A stretch of 64,000 bases of DNA from Bacillota bacterium (GCA_023388495.1 JAEWGC010000006.1:62001-126000); one strand, 5' to 3'. Counted from the first letter of the stretch, positions 16,842 through 26,051 are shown. Notes: generated by a model not told the origin, from the letters alone. Program-made: numbers and translations.

Positions 16842-17270
16842 TTATATATCATTATTTTTTTTTATACATTGTGGACACGTGCCTTTAAAATACACATCTT
16901 TATGATTAACCTTGAAATTACCTAGGCCTTCAATTGCCAATGAATCAAAGTCTATATCAAAATCAAATATTTTTCCACAAGATTCACATTTAAAATGTCC
17001 ATGATTTTTCGTTGTAGAATCATATCTAGTTTCATTATCTTCTATTGTTAGAAGTCTTACTAGATTGGCATCTATTAATGCATTCAAAGTATTATAGATA
17101 GTTGTTTTTGATAATGTAGGAATTTCCTTTTGTAAATCAGTATATATCTGGTCAACAGTAGGATGAGTTTTATTATTATTTATATATTCTAAAACCTTTA
17201 GCCTTTGGTGGGAAAGACGAATATTTTTGTTTTTTAGTTCATTTGTTAGTTCCTCAAAGGTTATATTCAT
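16842..17270 (-). CDS. Fur-family peroxide-type repressor (PerR-like)
   Basis: Regulator of 142 aa. The winged helix spans about residues 10-75 (LSHQRLKVLEYINNNKTHPTVDQIYTDL, given here only as a landmark in parts: HPTVDQIYTDL, LSKTTIYNTLNAL). Metal residues include NHGHFKCESCGKIFDF near 95 and CPQCIKK at the end. A perfect PerR-like box lies 63 bp upstream of the gene and rubrerythrin follows it, which supports PerR over Fur or Zur. ATG 17270 is chosen for spacing to AAAGGA. Confidence 0.85.
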   Translation of the reverse strand: MNITFEELTNELKNKNIRLSHQRLKVLEYINNNKTHPTVDQIYTDLQKEIPTLSKTTIYNTLNALIDANLVRLLTIEDNETRYDSTTKNHGHFKCESCGKIFDFDIDFDSLAIEGLGNFKVNHKDVYFKGTCPQCIKKNNDI

Positions 17271-17333
17271 ATGCGTCACATCCTTTATATATTTAGTACT
17301 ATAGGCATTAAAATAAAAGTAATGATTGCTAAA

Positions 17334-17365
17334 TTGTAATGATTACAACTTGATTATAATTATAA
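17334..17365 (-). promoter_or_regulatory. PerR-type operators
   Basis: TTGTAATGATTACAA at 17334-17348 is a perfect 7-1-7 inverted repeat that matches the PerR/Fur-family box form (B. subtilis consensus TTATAATnATTATAA). A second AT-rich palindrome, TTATAATTATAA, lies at 17354-17365. Both are upstream of the PerR-like gene and imply autoregulation together with rubrerythrin. Confidence 0.75.
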
Positions 17366-17401
17366 ATAATATTAATGTCAAGTAAAAAAATAATTATAAT
17401 A

Positions 17402-17437
17402 AAAAGGAGCAATAGGTGATTACCTATTACTCCTTTT
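17402..17437 (-). terminator. Terminator of the amidohydrolase gene
   Basis: AAAAGGAG and AATAGGT (17402-17417) pair with ACCTATT and CTCCTTTT (17422-17437), leaving one mismatch. On the minus strand the stem is followed by a T run, and it lies 18 bp after the amidohydrolase stop. Confidence 0.8.
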
Positions 17438-17454
17438 CTTTAATCTATAGATAT

Positions 17455-18696
17455 TTAAATAGAAGTTCTTTTTACAAATTGTCCTTCTTTCATGATTACT
17501 TCCATTTTTTCAACAGAAATATTGTGGATATCTACAAGAGGGTTATCTTGAAGAATGATTAAATCAGCAAATTTACCTTCTTCTAATGTTCCAGTAATAT
17601 CATCTATCTTTAGCATTTCAGCACCATTCTTAGTAGCAGCTAATATTACTTCCATTTCAGATAAACCTGCTTTATTTAAGGCATACATTTCTGTTATAGC
17701 ATATTTTCCATAAGGAGTTAAGCTACTACAAAATGAATCTGATCCTACAGTGATTCTGATTCCCTTTTTATTTGCATTTTGTAGATTGTCAATTATACGA
17801 TTTAATTCCTTCTCGGCAGTTGTATTGCCTGGATATTTATCATGTATAGGTCTGTAAGGTGGCTCATAGACTGTAAACCATTCATAGAAGAATTGTAAAG
17901 TAGGGCAGAAGGTAATGTCTTTTTCCTTCATAATCTCTAAACATTCTTCATTTAATTCTTGTCCATGAATAATTGCAGATACACCTGCTTTACATGAGTT
18001 TAAAGCACCTTCATAACCTTCGGCATGGGACCATACAGGAATGCCCACCATATTACATTCGTCAACTACTGCTTCAATTTCTTCCATGGTATAATGAGTT
18101 GCAGCTTTAGCATCGTATCTCCATATTCCTCCGCCTGTAGACCAGATTTTAACTGCATCTGGATTTTCACGGAGCCTTTTCCTAATGGCTTTTCTAAGTT
18201 CCCATGGTCCATCTACTCTCTCAGCCCATGGATGAGAATCATTATTATAGTCTAAAGGTAAGTTATGAGAATCTCCATGTCCAGCAGTTCTACAGAATCC
18301 AAGACCTGTTGTAATAACCCTAGGTCCAGGGATAATACCTTTTTCAATCATATTTCTAATATGTATCCCAGATCTAGAAATTTCTCCAACTGTTGTTAAT
18401 CCATGCTCTAATGCTTCTCTAGCCTGAGCTACAGCAACTATGGTTTTTTGAGTAATTGGTTCAAGTACCCATTCTGTATCATTATCACTTAAATTTCCGC
18501 TAAAATGAAGATGAGCATCAATTAAACCAGGCATAATAGTCTTACCAGTTATATCAATTACTTCACCTTGGAATTCTAAATCTTTCTTAGGGCCAGCATA
18601 TCTAATCTTTTTGTCCTCTACAACTACCATAGAATTTTCAACTACTTCTCCTGTCCCCTTTATTAATAGACCACCAGTAAATATAAATTTACCCAA
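17455..18696 (-). CDS. Metal-dependent amidohydrolase
   Basis: Cytoplasmic hydrolase of 413 aa in the imidazolonepropionase/prolidase-like branch of the amidohydrolase superfamily. It has the HxH metal site in MPGLIDAHLHFSG near residue 62, a His in PVWSHAEGYEGAL near 224, HGQELNEECL near 243, and an Asp in VGSDSFCSSLTPYG near 322. The TTG at 18696 is chosen because AAGGAGG precedes it by 8 nt; the longer frame has no site. It is divergent from prdR. Related proteins often hydrolyse Xaa-Pro dipeptides or cyclic amides, so feeding proline to the reductase is an attractive guess, not a demonstrated role. Confidence 0.85.
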   Translation of the reverse strand: MGKFIFTGGLLIKGTGEVVENSMVVVEDKKIRYAGPKKDLEFQGEVIDITGKTIMPGLIDAHLHFSGNLSDNDTEWVLEPITQKTIVAVAQAREALEHGLTTVGEISRSGIHIRNMIEKGIIPGPRVITTGLGFCRTAGHGDSHNLPLDYNNDSHPWAERVDGPWELRKAIRKRLRENPDAVKIWSTGGGIWRYDAKAATHYTMEEIEAVVDECNMVGIPVWSHAEGYEGALNSCKAGVSAIIHGQELNEECLEIMKEKDITFCPTLQFFYEWFTVYEPPYRPIHDKYPGNTTAEKELNRIIDNLQNANKKGIRITVGSDSFCSSLTPYGKYAITEMYALNKAGLSEMEVILAATKNGAEMLKIDDITGTLEEGKFADLIILQDNPLVDIHNISVEKMEVIMKEGQFVKRTSI

Positions 18697-18829
18697 TATA
18701 TTCGCCTCCTTATAAGCAATATTCATATTCATTTTAACCCTTAATACTTCACTAATCAATCTTAATATTTATGCAAGTTGTTAAAAAGTATGATAAAATT
18801 AAAGCCATGAGAAAGAAGTAGGTGATAAA

Positions 18830-20230
18830 ATGGACGAATACCAGAACTTAATAGAGCTTCAATTAAGGCTAATACTAGGAAATCTTCATGAAGCAGTTTG
18901 CGTCATAAATACTTCAGGTATAGTTACATTCTGGAATGCCAGCTCTGAAAAATTATATGATATAAAGGCAAAGGAAATAGTAGGAGTACATATAGAAACA
19001 TTCTTTCCAAATGCTTTGCTTCTAAGAGCCTTAAAGGAGAAAAAGACCTTCCAAAATTTAAAGCATAAACCTAAAGGAGAATCTGATGTAATAATATCTG
19101 CTATACCCCTTATATATAAAGGAGAGCTAATAGGAGCAGTATCCACCGATAGAGATCTTAATGAAATCACTAATTTATATATGGAATTAGATCGTGAGAA
19201 GACGAAGGTTGAAATCCTAAAGCAACAAATGAAGGAAATAACTCAGGATAAATATTTCTTTGGTAAAATTATTGGAAAATCTAAAGCCTTAGTAGATGCT
19301 ATGATTATAGCTAAACAAGTAGCCAAGACAGATGCAAGTGTACTAATTACTGGTGAAAGTGGAACTGGAAAAGAAGTATTCTCAAGGGCAATACATCAAG
19401 AAAGTGATAGAAAGGGAGATTTTATTCCAGTTAATTGTAGTGCTATACCTTCAAATCTTTTGGAATCTGAGTTATTTGGATATGTGGAGGGAGCTTTTAC
19501 AGGTGCCTATAAGAAGGGAAGACCAGGAAAATTTGAGTTAGCCAATGGGGGAACTCTATTTTTAGATGAAATTGGTGACATGCCTTTGCTTATGCAGGCG
19601 AAACTTCTTAGAGTATTACAAGATGGAATTGTATATAGAGTAGGAAGTAGCAAGCCTATAAAGGTAGATGCTAGGATAATCGCTGCAACAAATAAAGATT
19701 TACAACAGCTTATGGAGGAAGGTAAGTTTAGAGAAGACCTTTATTATAGATTAAATGTAGTATCCATAGAAATACCTCCACTTCGAGAGAGAAAAGAGGA
19801 TATACCAGAGCTTATAAAAGATTTCATTGAAGAATTTTCAGAGAAAAACAATAAGGGTAAGATTCTTATATCTCCTGATGCCATGAAGATACTGTCTGAT
19901 TACCATTGGAAAGGTAATATAAGAGAATTAAAAAACACTATTGAAAGATTAGTAATTTTATCGAAGAATAATATAATTGAAAGTAGCGATATACCTGCTG
20001 AAATAATAAGCAGTACAAATATGGCATCTTTTATAAATTTAGATATAGATAATTCTTTTGATTTAAAGAAGGCAGTGGAAGAATTTGAAAAGAGTATAAT
20101 TATAGATGCTCTAGACAAGGTAAAAGGTAATAAAGTTCAAGCGGCAGAATTGTTAAATATAAAAAGATCTACACTGTATTATAAATTAGATTTATATAAT
20201 TTAACTGAATACCCTAATGGTGTCAATTAG
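18830..20230 (+). CDS. prdR: PrdR-like sigma-54-dependent activator
   Basis: Transcription activator of 466 aa. An N-terminal PAS domain (about residues 10-115, GNLHEAVCVINTSGIVTFWN) could sense proline or a metabolite. The AAA+ domain (about 145-375) has Walker A GESGTGKE and the sigma-54-contacting GAFTGA at about residue 221. A Fis-type helix-turn-helix closes the protein (NKVQAAELLNIKRSTLYYKL). It lies directly before the proline reductase genes, which have a matching sigma-54 promoter at 20572-20587. This is the same arrangement as prdR in Clostridioides difficile. Confidence 0.88.
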   Translation: MDEYQNLIELQLRLILGNLHEAVCVINTSGIVTFWNASSEKLYDIKAKEIVGVHIETFFPNALLLRALKEKKTFQNLKHKPKGESDVIISAIPLIYKGELIGAVSTDRDLNEITNLYMELDREKTKVEILKQQMKEITQDKYFFGKIIGKSKALVDAMIIAKQVAKTDASVLITGESGTGKEVFSRAIHQESDRKGDFIPVNCSAIPSNLLESELFGYVEGAFTGAYKKGRPGKFELANGGTLFLDEIGDMPLLMQAKLLRVLQDGIVYRVGSSKPIKVDARIIAATNKDLQQLMEEGKFREDLYYRLNVVSIEIPPLRERKEDIPELIKDFIEEFSEKNNKGKILISPDAMKILSDYHWKGNIRELKNTIERLVILSKNNIIESSDIPAEIISSTNMASFINLDIDNSFDLKKAVEEFEKSIIIDALDKVKGNKVQAAELLNIKRSTLYYKLDLYNLTEYPNGVN

Positions 20231-20236
20231 TTGACA
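20221..20236. promoter_or_regulatory. Candidate upstream activator site for PrdR
   Basis: TGTCAA and TTGACA form an inverted repeat with a 4-nt centre, overlapping the end of prdR and lying about 340 bp upstream of the sigma-54 promoter. A further single half, TGACA, lies at 20253-20257. Activators of this class bind such distant dyads; the assignment is inference. Confidence 0.35.
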
Positions 20237-20371
20237 CTGAAATGCAAAAAACTGACACTAAGACTTGTAATCATTTTATTATAATAAGCAATAAAGATAT
20301 TATTATTAATATCCATGAACTCTGTTTATTACTAGGTTTTGGAGAAGATATAGATAATAAATATGAATTAA

Positions 20372-20415
20372 AATAATACTGTACATGTCAGATATCTGAC
20401 ATGTACAGTATTATT
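20372..20415. terminator. 44-bp perfect palindrome after prdR
   Basis: AATAATACTGTACATGTCAG with AT (20372-20393) is the exact reverse complement of 20394-20415. The downstream sequence is T-rich, so it can act as a prdR terminator. The core ATGTCAGATATCTGACAT could equally be a protein-binding dyad upstream of the prd promoter. Around it, 20237-20371 and 20416-20571 show no gene. Confidence 0.6.
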
Positions 20416-20571
20416 GTTTGTTTGAAAAGAAAGGAGTTTTAATAATCAACAAATTAATGGGGAAACAAGAAATATTTTAGACCTTTAGGAAGCTTGCAAT
20501 AACAAGGGTTATAGTGATCAATATTTATAATAAATAAACTTTAGTGTATAAATCCATTAGACAGTTAGTCA

Positions 20572-20587
20572 TGGCATAATATTTGCA
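20572..20587 (+). promoter_or_regulatory. Sigma-54 promoter of the prd operon
   Basis: TGGCAT-N5-TTGCA matches the -24/-12 consensus (TGGCAC-N5-TTGCA), with the invariant GG and GC correctly spaced. It lies about 60 bp upstream of prdC and downstream of a sigma-54 activator gene. Confidence 0.85.
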
Positions 20588-20648
20588 TATTAAACATTCA
20601 TGAGTGATAAACAAATAATTATCAATAATGATTGTTGGGAGGGAGAAG

Positions 20649-21953
20649 ATGGCATTATATATAATTCCGTTAAGACAACATGTAGGTGCTCCTTGTATGG
20701 CAACAGTACAAATAGGAGACCAGGTGCTAAGAGGTCAATGTATCGCTGAACCAAATGGACTTGGAGCTAAAATACATTCTAGTGTAACAGGTAAGGTTAT
20801 AAATATAACAGAAGAAGCTATTGAAATAGAAGGAGAAGTTATAGATAAAGAAGATTATGTAAAGATTAAAAAATGTGAATCCATAGCAGAAACTGCCTAT
20901 GAGGCTGGTATAGTAGGTTCTGGTGGAGCTGGATTTCCCACTTATATAAAGCTTAAATCAGAAATTCCAGATGGATATGTAATTGCAAACTGTGTAGAAT
21001 GTGAGCCTATTTTAAACCATAATATAAAACTTTTAGAAGAAAATCCTGAGATAGTTATAAAAGGTATTAGATATGCTATGGAGGCTACAAAGGCTCCAAA
21101 GGGATATATAGCAATAAAATCTAAAAATAAGAAAGCTATCTCTTCATTAAAAGATGCAATTGGGCAGGCAACAGATGTGGAAATAAAAGAACTTAGAGAT
21201 ATGTATCCTATGGGTGAAGAAAGAGCAATAATTCATGAAATCTTTGGCATATGGCTTACTCCAGAAGAGTTGCCTATAGAGGCTAAATGTGTAGTAATGA
21301 ATGGTGAAACCTTGGCAAATCTTACAAGGGCAATTGAAGATTCAAAGCCTGTAATTGATAAAGATATTACTGTAGGTGGAAAATTAAAAAGTGGCAAAGA
21401 ATCTAATGTTTTCTTTCAAGTACCTATTGGAACTTCCATAAATGGTCTTATTGATAAATGTGGAGGAATTGCTGGGGATTTTGGAGAGGTAATAATTGGA
21501 GGACCATATACAGGTAAGGCAGGAGATATTGACAAAGCTGTAGTTACAAAAACATCTGGTGGTGCAATAGTTACTATTCCTTTGCCAGAGTATGATGGAC
21601 CGATAGGGATTCTAGTATGTGCCTGTGGTGCAGATGAGACTAGACTTAGAGATATAGCGAGAAAGATGAAGTCAGAGGTTGTTGCAGTGACAAAATGTAA
21701 AAATGTTGTAGAAGTAAGGGGTGCAAATAAATGCCTTACACCAGGAGATTGTCCTGGGCAAGTTCAAGGAGTAATGGAGCTTAAGAAAAAAGGTGCTAAA
21801 AGAATTTTAATATCAAACTGTAGCGATTGCACAAATACGGTAATGTGTTGTGCTCCTAATATGGGGATACCGGTATATCATCATACAGACCATATATTTA
21901 GGACAGTTGATCATGAATTAACAAGAAGACTTCCTATGGAAGAAAAGAAATAG
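20649..21953 (+). CDS. prdC: Proline reductase-associated electron transfer protein PrdC
   Basis: RnfC-like protein of 434 aa. It has the biotinyl-like N-terminus (LRQHVGAPCMATVQIGDQV), the GSGGAGFPTYIKL glycine-rich NADH/FMN motif near residue 91, ANCVECEPILNHN near 119, and Cys-rich tails (LVCACGAD, CLTPGDCPG, CSDCTNTVMCC). Known PrdC proteins are thought to pass electrons from NADH to proline reductase. Some relatives are reported to contain selenocysteine; no in-frame TGA is present here. GGGAGGGAG sets the start at 20649 rather than 20628. Confidence 0.9.
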   Translation: MALYIIPLRQHVGAPCMATVQIGDQVLRGQCIAEPNGLGAKIHSSVTGKVINITEEAIEIEGEVIDKEDYVKIKKCESIAETAYEAGIVGSGGAGFPTYIKLKSEIPDGYVIANCVECEPILNHNIKLLEENPEIVIKGIRYAMEATKAPKGYIAIKSKNKKAISSLKDAIGQATDVEIKELRDMYPMGEERAIIHEIFGIWLTPEELPIEAKCVVMNGETLANLTRAIEDSKPVIDKDITVGGKLKSGKESNVFFQVPIGTSINGLIDKCGGIAGDFGEVIIGGPYTGKAGDIDKAVVTKTSGGAIVTIPLPEYDGPIGILVCACGADETRLRDIARKMKSEVVAVTKCKNVVEVRGANKCLTPGDCPGQVQGVMELKKKGAKRILISNCSDCTNTVMCCAPNMGIPVYHHTDHIFRTVDHELTRRLPMEEKK

Positions 21954-21974
21954 ATTACTTAAGGAGGGATAAGT

Positions 21975-24032
21975 ATGTCAATAAGCATTGAGCAAGCAGA
22001 AAAATTTAAAAACAAGGTTGCTGTAGTATGCTGTAGAACAGAGGCAGGTACAATAATATCAGCAGACCATCTTGAAGATCCAGGAATATTTCCTGATCTT
22101 GAAGATTCAGGACTACTTTCAATACCAAAAAACTGTGCAAAGATAGGTCAAGTTATTGGAGCTAAGATTTTAAAAACTATTGATTCATTAACTCCTATAA
22201 CACCTGATATGTTAGAGGGAATTAAGGAAATGGATTTATCTAATGAAGATTTAGAACTTCCAGATTCAGAAAAAAAGGCAGTTCTAAGAAATAATATGAA
22301 AGCTGGAGATATGATAAAGATAGATGATTTAGAAAATCCAATGAACTTTGAGAAGCTTGAAGATTCACTTCTCATTAAACTTAGTGATGGAGTGTTAACT
22401 CGAGGAGAGGTAATCGGAGCAAAGCTTAATCAAGATGTACCAGCTCTTACACCAATAAAAGCACATATGCTAGAAGGATTTGATTCAAAAGTAGAGAAAG
22501 AAGAAATATTATCCTCTGCAATGACCAGTTCAGTACAAGGTGGAGTATTGAAAATAAAAATTGCTGAAGGAAAAGGAATAGATATTGAAGTACCTTTAGG
22601 AGGCTTTGTACCGGCACAAGTTGTACCAGCAAAGGTGGAGAGTTCTCCAGAAATAACCAAAAAAGTACCAGCTAAAGAAGTTAGAAAGCTTGTTAAGAAG
22701 CATTTCCAAATAAATGAAGTAAAATTTGGGGAAGAAACAAAGATAGAAGGAACAACCCTTTATATTAGAGAAAATATCGAGGAAGATGCAATTAAGGTAG
22801 ATGAATTAGTTAAGAAAATAAAAGTTGAGATAATCACTCCTGACAAATATAATCAGTATTCAGAAACCATAATGGATGTTCAGCCTATAGCTACAAAGGA
22901 AGAAGGAAGTAAATTAGGCGGAGGAGTAACCAGAGTGCTTGACGGGGTAATTGTAATGGTAACTGGTACTGATGAGAATGGAGTTCAAATCGGTGAATTT
23001 GGCTCTTCAGAGGGTATACTTGAAGAGAACATAATGTGGGGAAGACCTGGTGCTCCTGATAAGGGAGAAATATTTATAAATACCCAAGTGACTATAAAAG
23101 AACATACTAATATGGAAAGACCAGGACCTCTTGCAGCTCATAAAGCTACAGATTTTATTACACAAGAGATTAGAGAAGCTTTAAAGAAATTAGATGATTC
23201 TTTAGTGGTTTCAGAAGAAGAATTTGTTCAATTAAGAAGACCGGGAAAGAAGAAAATCGTAATAGTTAAGGAAATAATGGGGCAAGGGGCTATGCATGAT
23301 AATTTAATACTTCCTATGGAGCCTGTTGGTATATTAGGAGCAAAACCAAATGTTGATCTTGGAAACGTTCCAATAGTTTGTTCGCCATTAGAAATATTAG
23401 ATGGAGCTATACATGCACTTACCTGTATAGGGCCTGCCACTAAGGAGTGTTCAAGACATTACTGGAGGGAACCTCTTGTAATAGAAGCACTTAGAGATGA
23501 AGAGGTAGATTTATGTGGCGTTGTGTTAGTAGGTAGTCCTCAAATCAACTCTGAGAAATTCTATGTATCTGAAAGAGTTGGAATGACTGTTGAGGCTATG
23601 GATGTGGATGGAGCAGTAGTTACTACAGAAGGCTTTGGTAATAACCATATTGATTTTGCCAGCCATATAGAGCAAATAGGTATGAGAGGAATTTCAGTTA
23701 TTGGTGCATCCTTCTGTGCAGTACAGGGAGCATTAGTAGTTGGAAATCAATATATGACTCATATGGTAGACCTTAATAAAACAGAAGCTGGAATTGAAAA
23801 CGAAATTCTATCATGTAATACTTTAACTGAAGATGACGGTATAAGAATATTAGCTATGTTAAAAGCTGCGATGGCTGGAGAAGAAGTATTAGCACCTGAA
23901 AGAAATTGGAATCCAGATATAAAGGAAAACAATTTACAGTTAATCGAAAAAGCTATAGAAAGAAAAGTGCAAAGACAAGATAATGAAACATCACTTCCAA
24001 TGAGCGAAAAGAGGAAGGAAAAATATAGTTAG
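21975..24032 (+). CDS. prdA: D-proline reductase proprotein PrdA
   Basis: 685-aa precursor that is cleaved at a Cys to create the pyruvoyl cofactor binding D-proline, with PrdB providing the selenocysteine. The candidate cleavage residue is Cys484 in HALTCIGPATKE. From memory the Clostridium (now Acetoanaerobium) sticklandii protein is about 626 aa and is cleaved at Cys421, so this protein is about 60 residues longer before that point. The extra length matches a tandem repeat: residues about 12-78 (AVVCCRTEAGTIISADHLED...LTPITPDMLEG) and about 88-155 (AVLRNNMKAGDMIKIDDLEN...LTPIKAHMLEG) are clearly related. Second structural gene of the operon. Confidence 0.92.
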   Translation: MSISIEQAEKFKNKVAVVCCRTEAGTIISADHLEDPGIFPDLEDSGLLSIPKNCAKIGQVIGAKILKTIDSLTPITPDMLEGIKEMDLSNEDLELPDSEKKAVLRNNMKAGDMIKIDDLENPMNFEKLEDSLLIKLSDGVLTRGEVIGAKLNQDVPALTPIKAHMLEGFDSKVEKEEILSSAMTSSVQGGVLKIKIAEGKGIDIEVPLGGFVPAQVVPAKVESSPEITKKVPAKEVRKLVKKHFQINEVKFGEETKIEGTTLYIRENIEEDAIKVDELVKKIKVEIITPDKYNQYSETIMDVQPIATKEEGSKLGGGVTRVLDGVIVMVTGTDENGVQIGEFGSSEGILEENIMWGRPGAPDKGEIFINTQVTIKEHTNMERPGPLAAHKATDFITQEIREALKKLDDSLVVSEEEFVQLRRPGKKKIVIVKEIMGQGAMHDNLILPMEPVGILGAKPNVDLGNVPIVCSPLEILDGAIHALTCIGPATKECSRHYWREPLVIEALRDEEVDLCGVVLVGSPQINSEKFYVSERVGMTVEAMDVDGAVVTTEGFGNNHIDFASHIEQIGMRGISVIGASFCAVQGALVVGNQYMTHMVDLNKTEAGIENEILSCNTLTEDDGIRILAMLKAAMAGEEVLAPERNWNPDIKENNLQLIEKAIERKVQRQDNETSLPMSEKRKEKYS

Positions 24033-24047
24033 AATTAAGGTGTATAT

Positions 24048-24296
24048 ATGAAATATATAGATGGAGTAAGATACTTAGAAGGCATTATTGTGGAGGTAAG
24101 CGATGGTGCTGTAAGCATAGATTTTAAGGGAAGAATGGGATTTTTGAAAATTCCAATGAGAATGCTAATAACAGACTATCCCCTAGAGGTAGGGCAAGAA
24201 GTTGGACTTAATATGAGTTATGTAGAAGTTTTAAGTCCGATGCCCAATGATAAATATGTTAGCAATTTAGATAAAAAAAGAAATGAGGAGGTATAA
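24048..24296 (+). CDS. Conserved small protein of the proline reductase operon
   Basis: 82 aa, no membrane segment, probably a small beta-rich domain (VRYLEGIIVEVSDGAVSIDF, KGRMGFLKIPMRMLIT). A gene of this size and type lies between prdA and prdB in other Stickland fermenters, as I recall. Its function is unknown. The stop TAA overlaps the prdB ATG by one base, so the two are translationally coupled, which suggests a structural or assembly role in the reductase. Confidence 0.8.
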   Translation: MKYIDGVRYLEGIIVEVSDGAVSIDFKGRMGFLKIPMRMLITDYPLEVGQEVGLNMSYVEVLSPMPNDKYVSNLDKKRNEEV

Positions 24297-25024
24297 TGAT
24301 GAGCATGACAGTAGTAAAAGGATTGCAATCTGAAATATTTGTACCAATTACACCACCTCCAGTATGGACTCCTGTAACTAAGGAATTGAAGGATATGGTT
24401 GTAGCTTTAGTTACAGCAGCTGGTGTTCATGAAAAAAGCGATAAAAGATTTAACCTTGCAGGAGATTTTTCCTTTAGAAAGGTTAAGGATACAACTCCAT
24501 CTAGTGAATTGATGGTATCCCATGGTGGATACGATAATGGAGATGTTAATAAGGATATAAATTGTATGTTCCCTATAGATAGAATACATGAACTTGCAAG
24601 GGATGGTTTTATAAAATCTGTTGCTCCAGTTCATGTAGGATTTATGGGAGGAGGAGGAAATCAGGAAAAGTTTAAAAATGAAACTGGCCCTGAAATTGCA
24701 AGGATATTAAAAGAAGAAGGAGTAGATGCAGTACTTATGACTGCTGGATGAGGTACTTGCCACCGCTCTGCCGTGATTGTGCAGAGAGCGATTGAGGAAG
24801 TAGGTATACCAACTATAATAATAGCTGCTCTTCCTCCTGTAGTAAGGCAAAGTGGTACTCCTAGAGCAGTTGCTCCATTAGTACCTATGGGTGCAAATGC
24901 AGGAGCTCCTAACAATGTAGAAATGCAGTACAATATTTGTAGAGACTCCTTACAAAAGTTAGTAGAGATTGATACAGCTGGTAAGATAGTTCCACTTCCA
25001 TATGAGTATATTGCAAAGGTTTAA
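24296..25024 (+). CDS. prdB: D-proline reductase selenoprotein PrdB
   Basis: 242 aa read through TGA at 24749-24751 as selenocysteine 152. The residues around it are MTAG-Sec-GTCHRS, and the frame continues to LPYEYIAKV. Sec at 152 matches my memory of the characterised PrdB. The selenol attacks the C-alpha-N bond of pyruvoyl-bound D-proline, giving 5-aminovalerate. The conserved APVHVGFMGGGGNQEKFKN precedes the active site. GAGGAGG sets the start at 24296. A hairpin 12 nt after the TGA is the expected SECIS. Confidence 0.95.
24764..24790 (+). promoter_or_regulatory. Probable SECIS hairpin of prdB
   Basis: CGCTCTGC (24764-24771) pairs with GCAGAGAGCG (24781-24790), with a small bulge and a 9-nt loop (CGTGATTGT). 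The distance from the TGA suits bacterial SelB recognition. Confidence 0.7.
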
Positions 25025-25036
25025 AGGGGGTAAGTG

Positions 25037-26044
25037 ATGAATTTTTCTAAGAGTTTACATGCTATTGATTCCCACACAATGGGAGAACCAAATAGAACTA
25101 TAATAGGTGGATTACCTGCTATACCTGGAAAGACTATGGCAGAGAAAAAAGAGTACTTAGAAAATCATTTGGATTATATAAGAACAGGTGTAATGCATGA
25201 ACCAAGAGGGCATAATGATATGTTCGGCTCTATAATCACTTCTCCTACTTTACCAGAGGCAGACCTAGGTATAATCTTTATGGATGGTGGAGGATATTTA
25301 AATATGTGTGGTCATGGTACTATAGGTGCAGCTACCATTGCAGTAGAAACTGGAATGGTGGAAGTCACTGAACCAACTACAGATATAATATTGGAAGCTC
25401 CTGCTGGACTAGTTAAAGCAAAGGTAAAAGTGGAAAAGGGAAAGGCTAAAGAAGTTTCTGTAATCAATGTTCCTTCATTTTTATATAAAAAGGATATTCA
25501 AGTAGATGTACCTGATATTGGAAAAGTCACCTTTGATATTTCCTTTGGTGGTAGTTTCTTCGCTATAGTAAAGGATAGTGAATTGAAGGTTGATATTGAT
25601 CCAAAGAATACTAATATAATAATTGAAAGAGCTATGAAGTTAAGGGAAATAATAAATAAAGAAATTAAAGTACAGCATCCAATACAATCCCATATAAAGA
25701 CAGTTGATTTAGTAGAAGTTTATGGAGAGTCCAAGAGTGACGATGCAGATTATCAGAATGTAGTAATATTTGGTTCAGGACAAGCTGATAGATCACCTTG
25801 TGGAACTGGTACAAGTGCCAAGATGGCAACCTTATATGCTAAAGGGGAATTAGGTATTAATGAACTCTTTACATATGAAAGTATAATTAATACTAAATTC
25901 ACTGGAAGAATCTTAGAAGAAACTACAGTTGGTGAGTTTAAAGCTGTTGTGCCTGAAATAACAGGCTCTGCCTTTATAACAGGGTTTAATCATTTAGTAA
26001 TAGATGAAGAAGACCCAGTAAAATATGGATTTCTTTTAAAATAA
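25037..26044 (+). CDS. prdF: Proline racemase
   Basis: Cofactor-independent racemase of 335 aa that converts L-proline to D-proline for the reductase. Both catalytic cysteines are present: Cys91 in LNMCGHGTIG and Cys255 in DRSPCGTGTSA. The second Cys separates true racemases and 4-hydroxyproline epimerases from dehydratases; the setting in the prd operon decides for proline. AAAGGGGG precedes ATG 25037. It is the last gene of the operon, before a strong terminator. Confidence 0.95.
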   Translation: MNFSKSLHAIDSHTMGEPNRTIIGGLPAIPGKTMAEKKEYLENHLDYIRTGVMHEPRGHNDMFGSIITSPTLPEADLGIIFMDGGGYLNMCGHGTIGAATIAVETGMVEVTEPTTDIILEAPAGLVKAKVKVEKGKAKEVSVINVPSFLYKKDIQVDVPDIGKVTFDISFGGSFFAIVKDSELKVDIDPKNTNIIIERAMKLREIINKEIKVQHPIQSHIKTVDLVEVYGESKSDDADYQNVVIFGSGQADRSPCGTGTSAKMATLYAKGELGINELFTYESIINTKFTGRILEETTVGEFKAVVPEITGSAFITGFNHLVIDEEDPVKYGFLLK

Positions 26045-26051
26045 ATATAAT

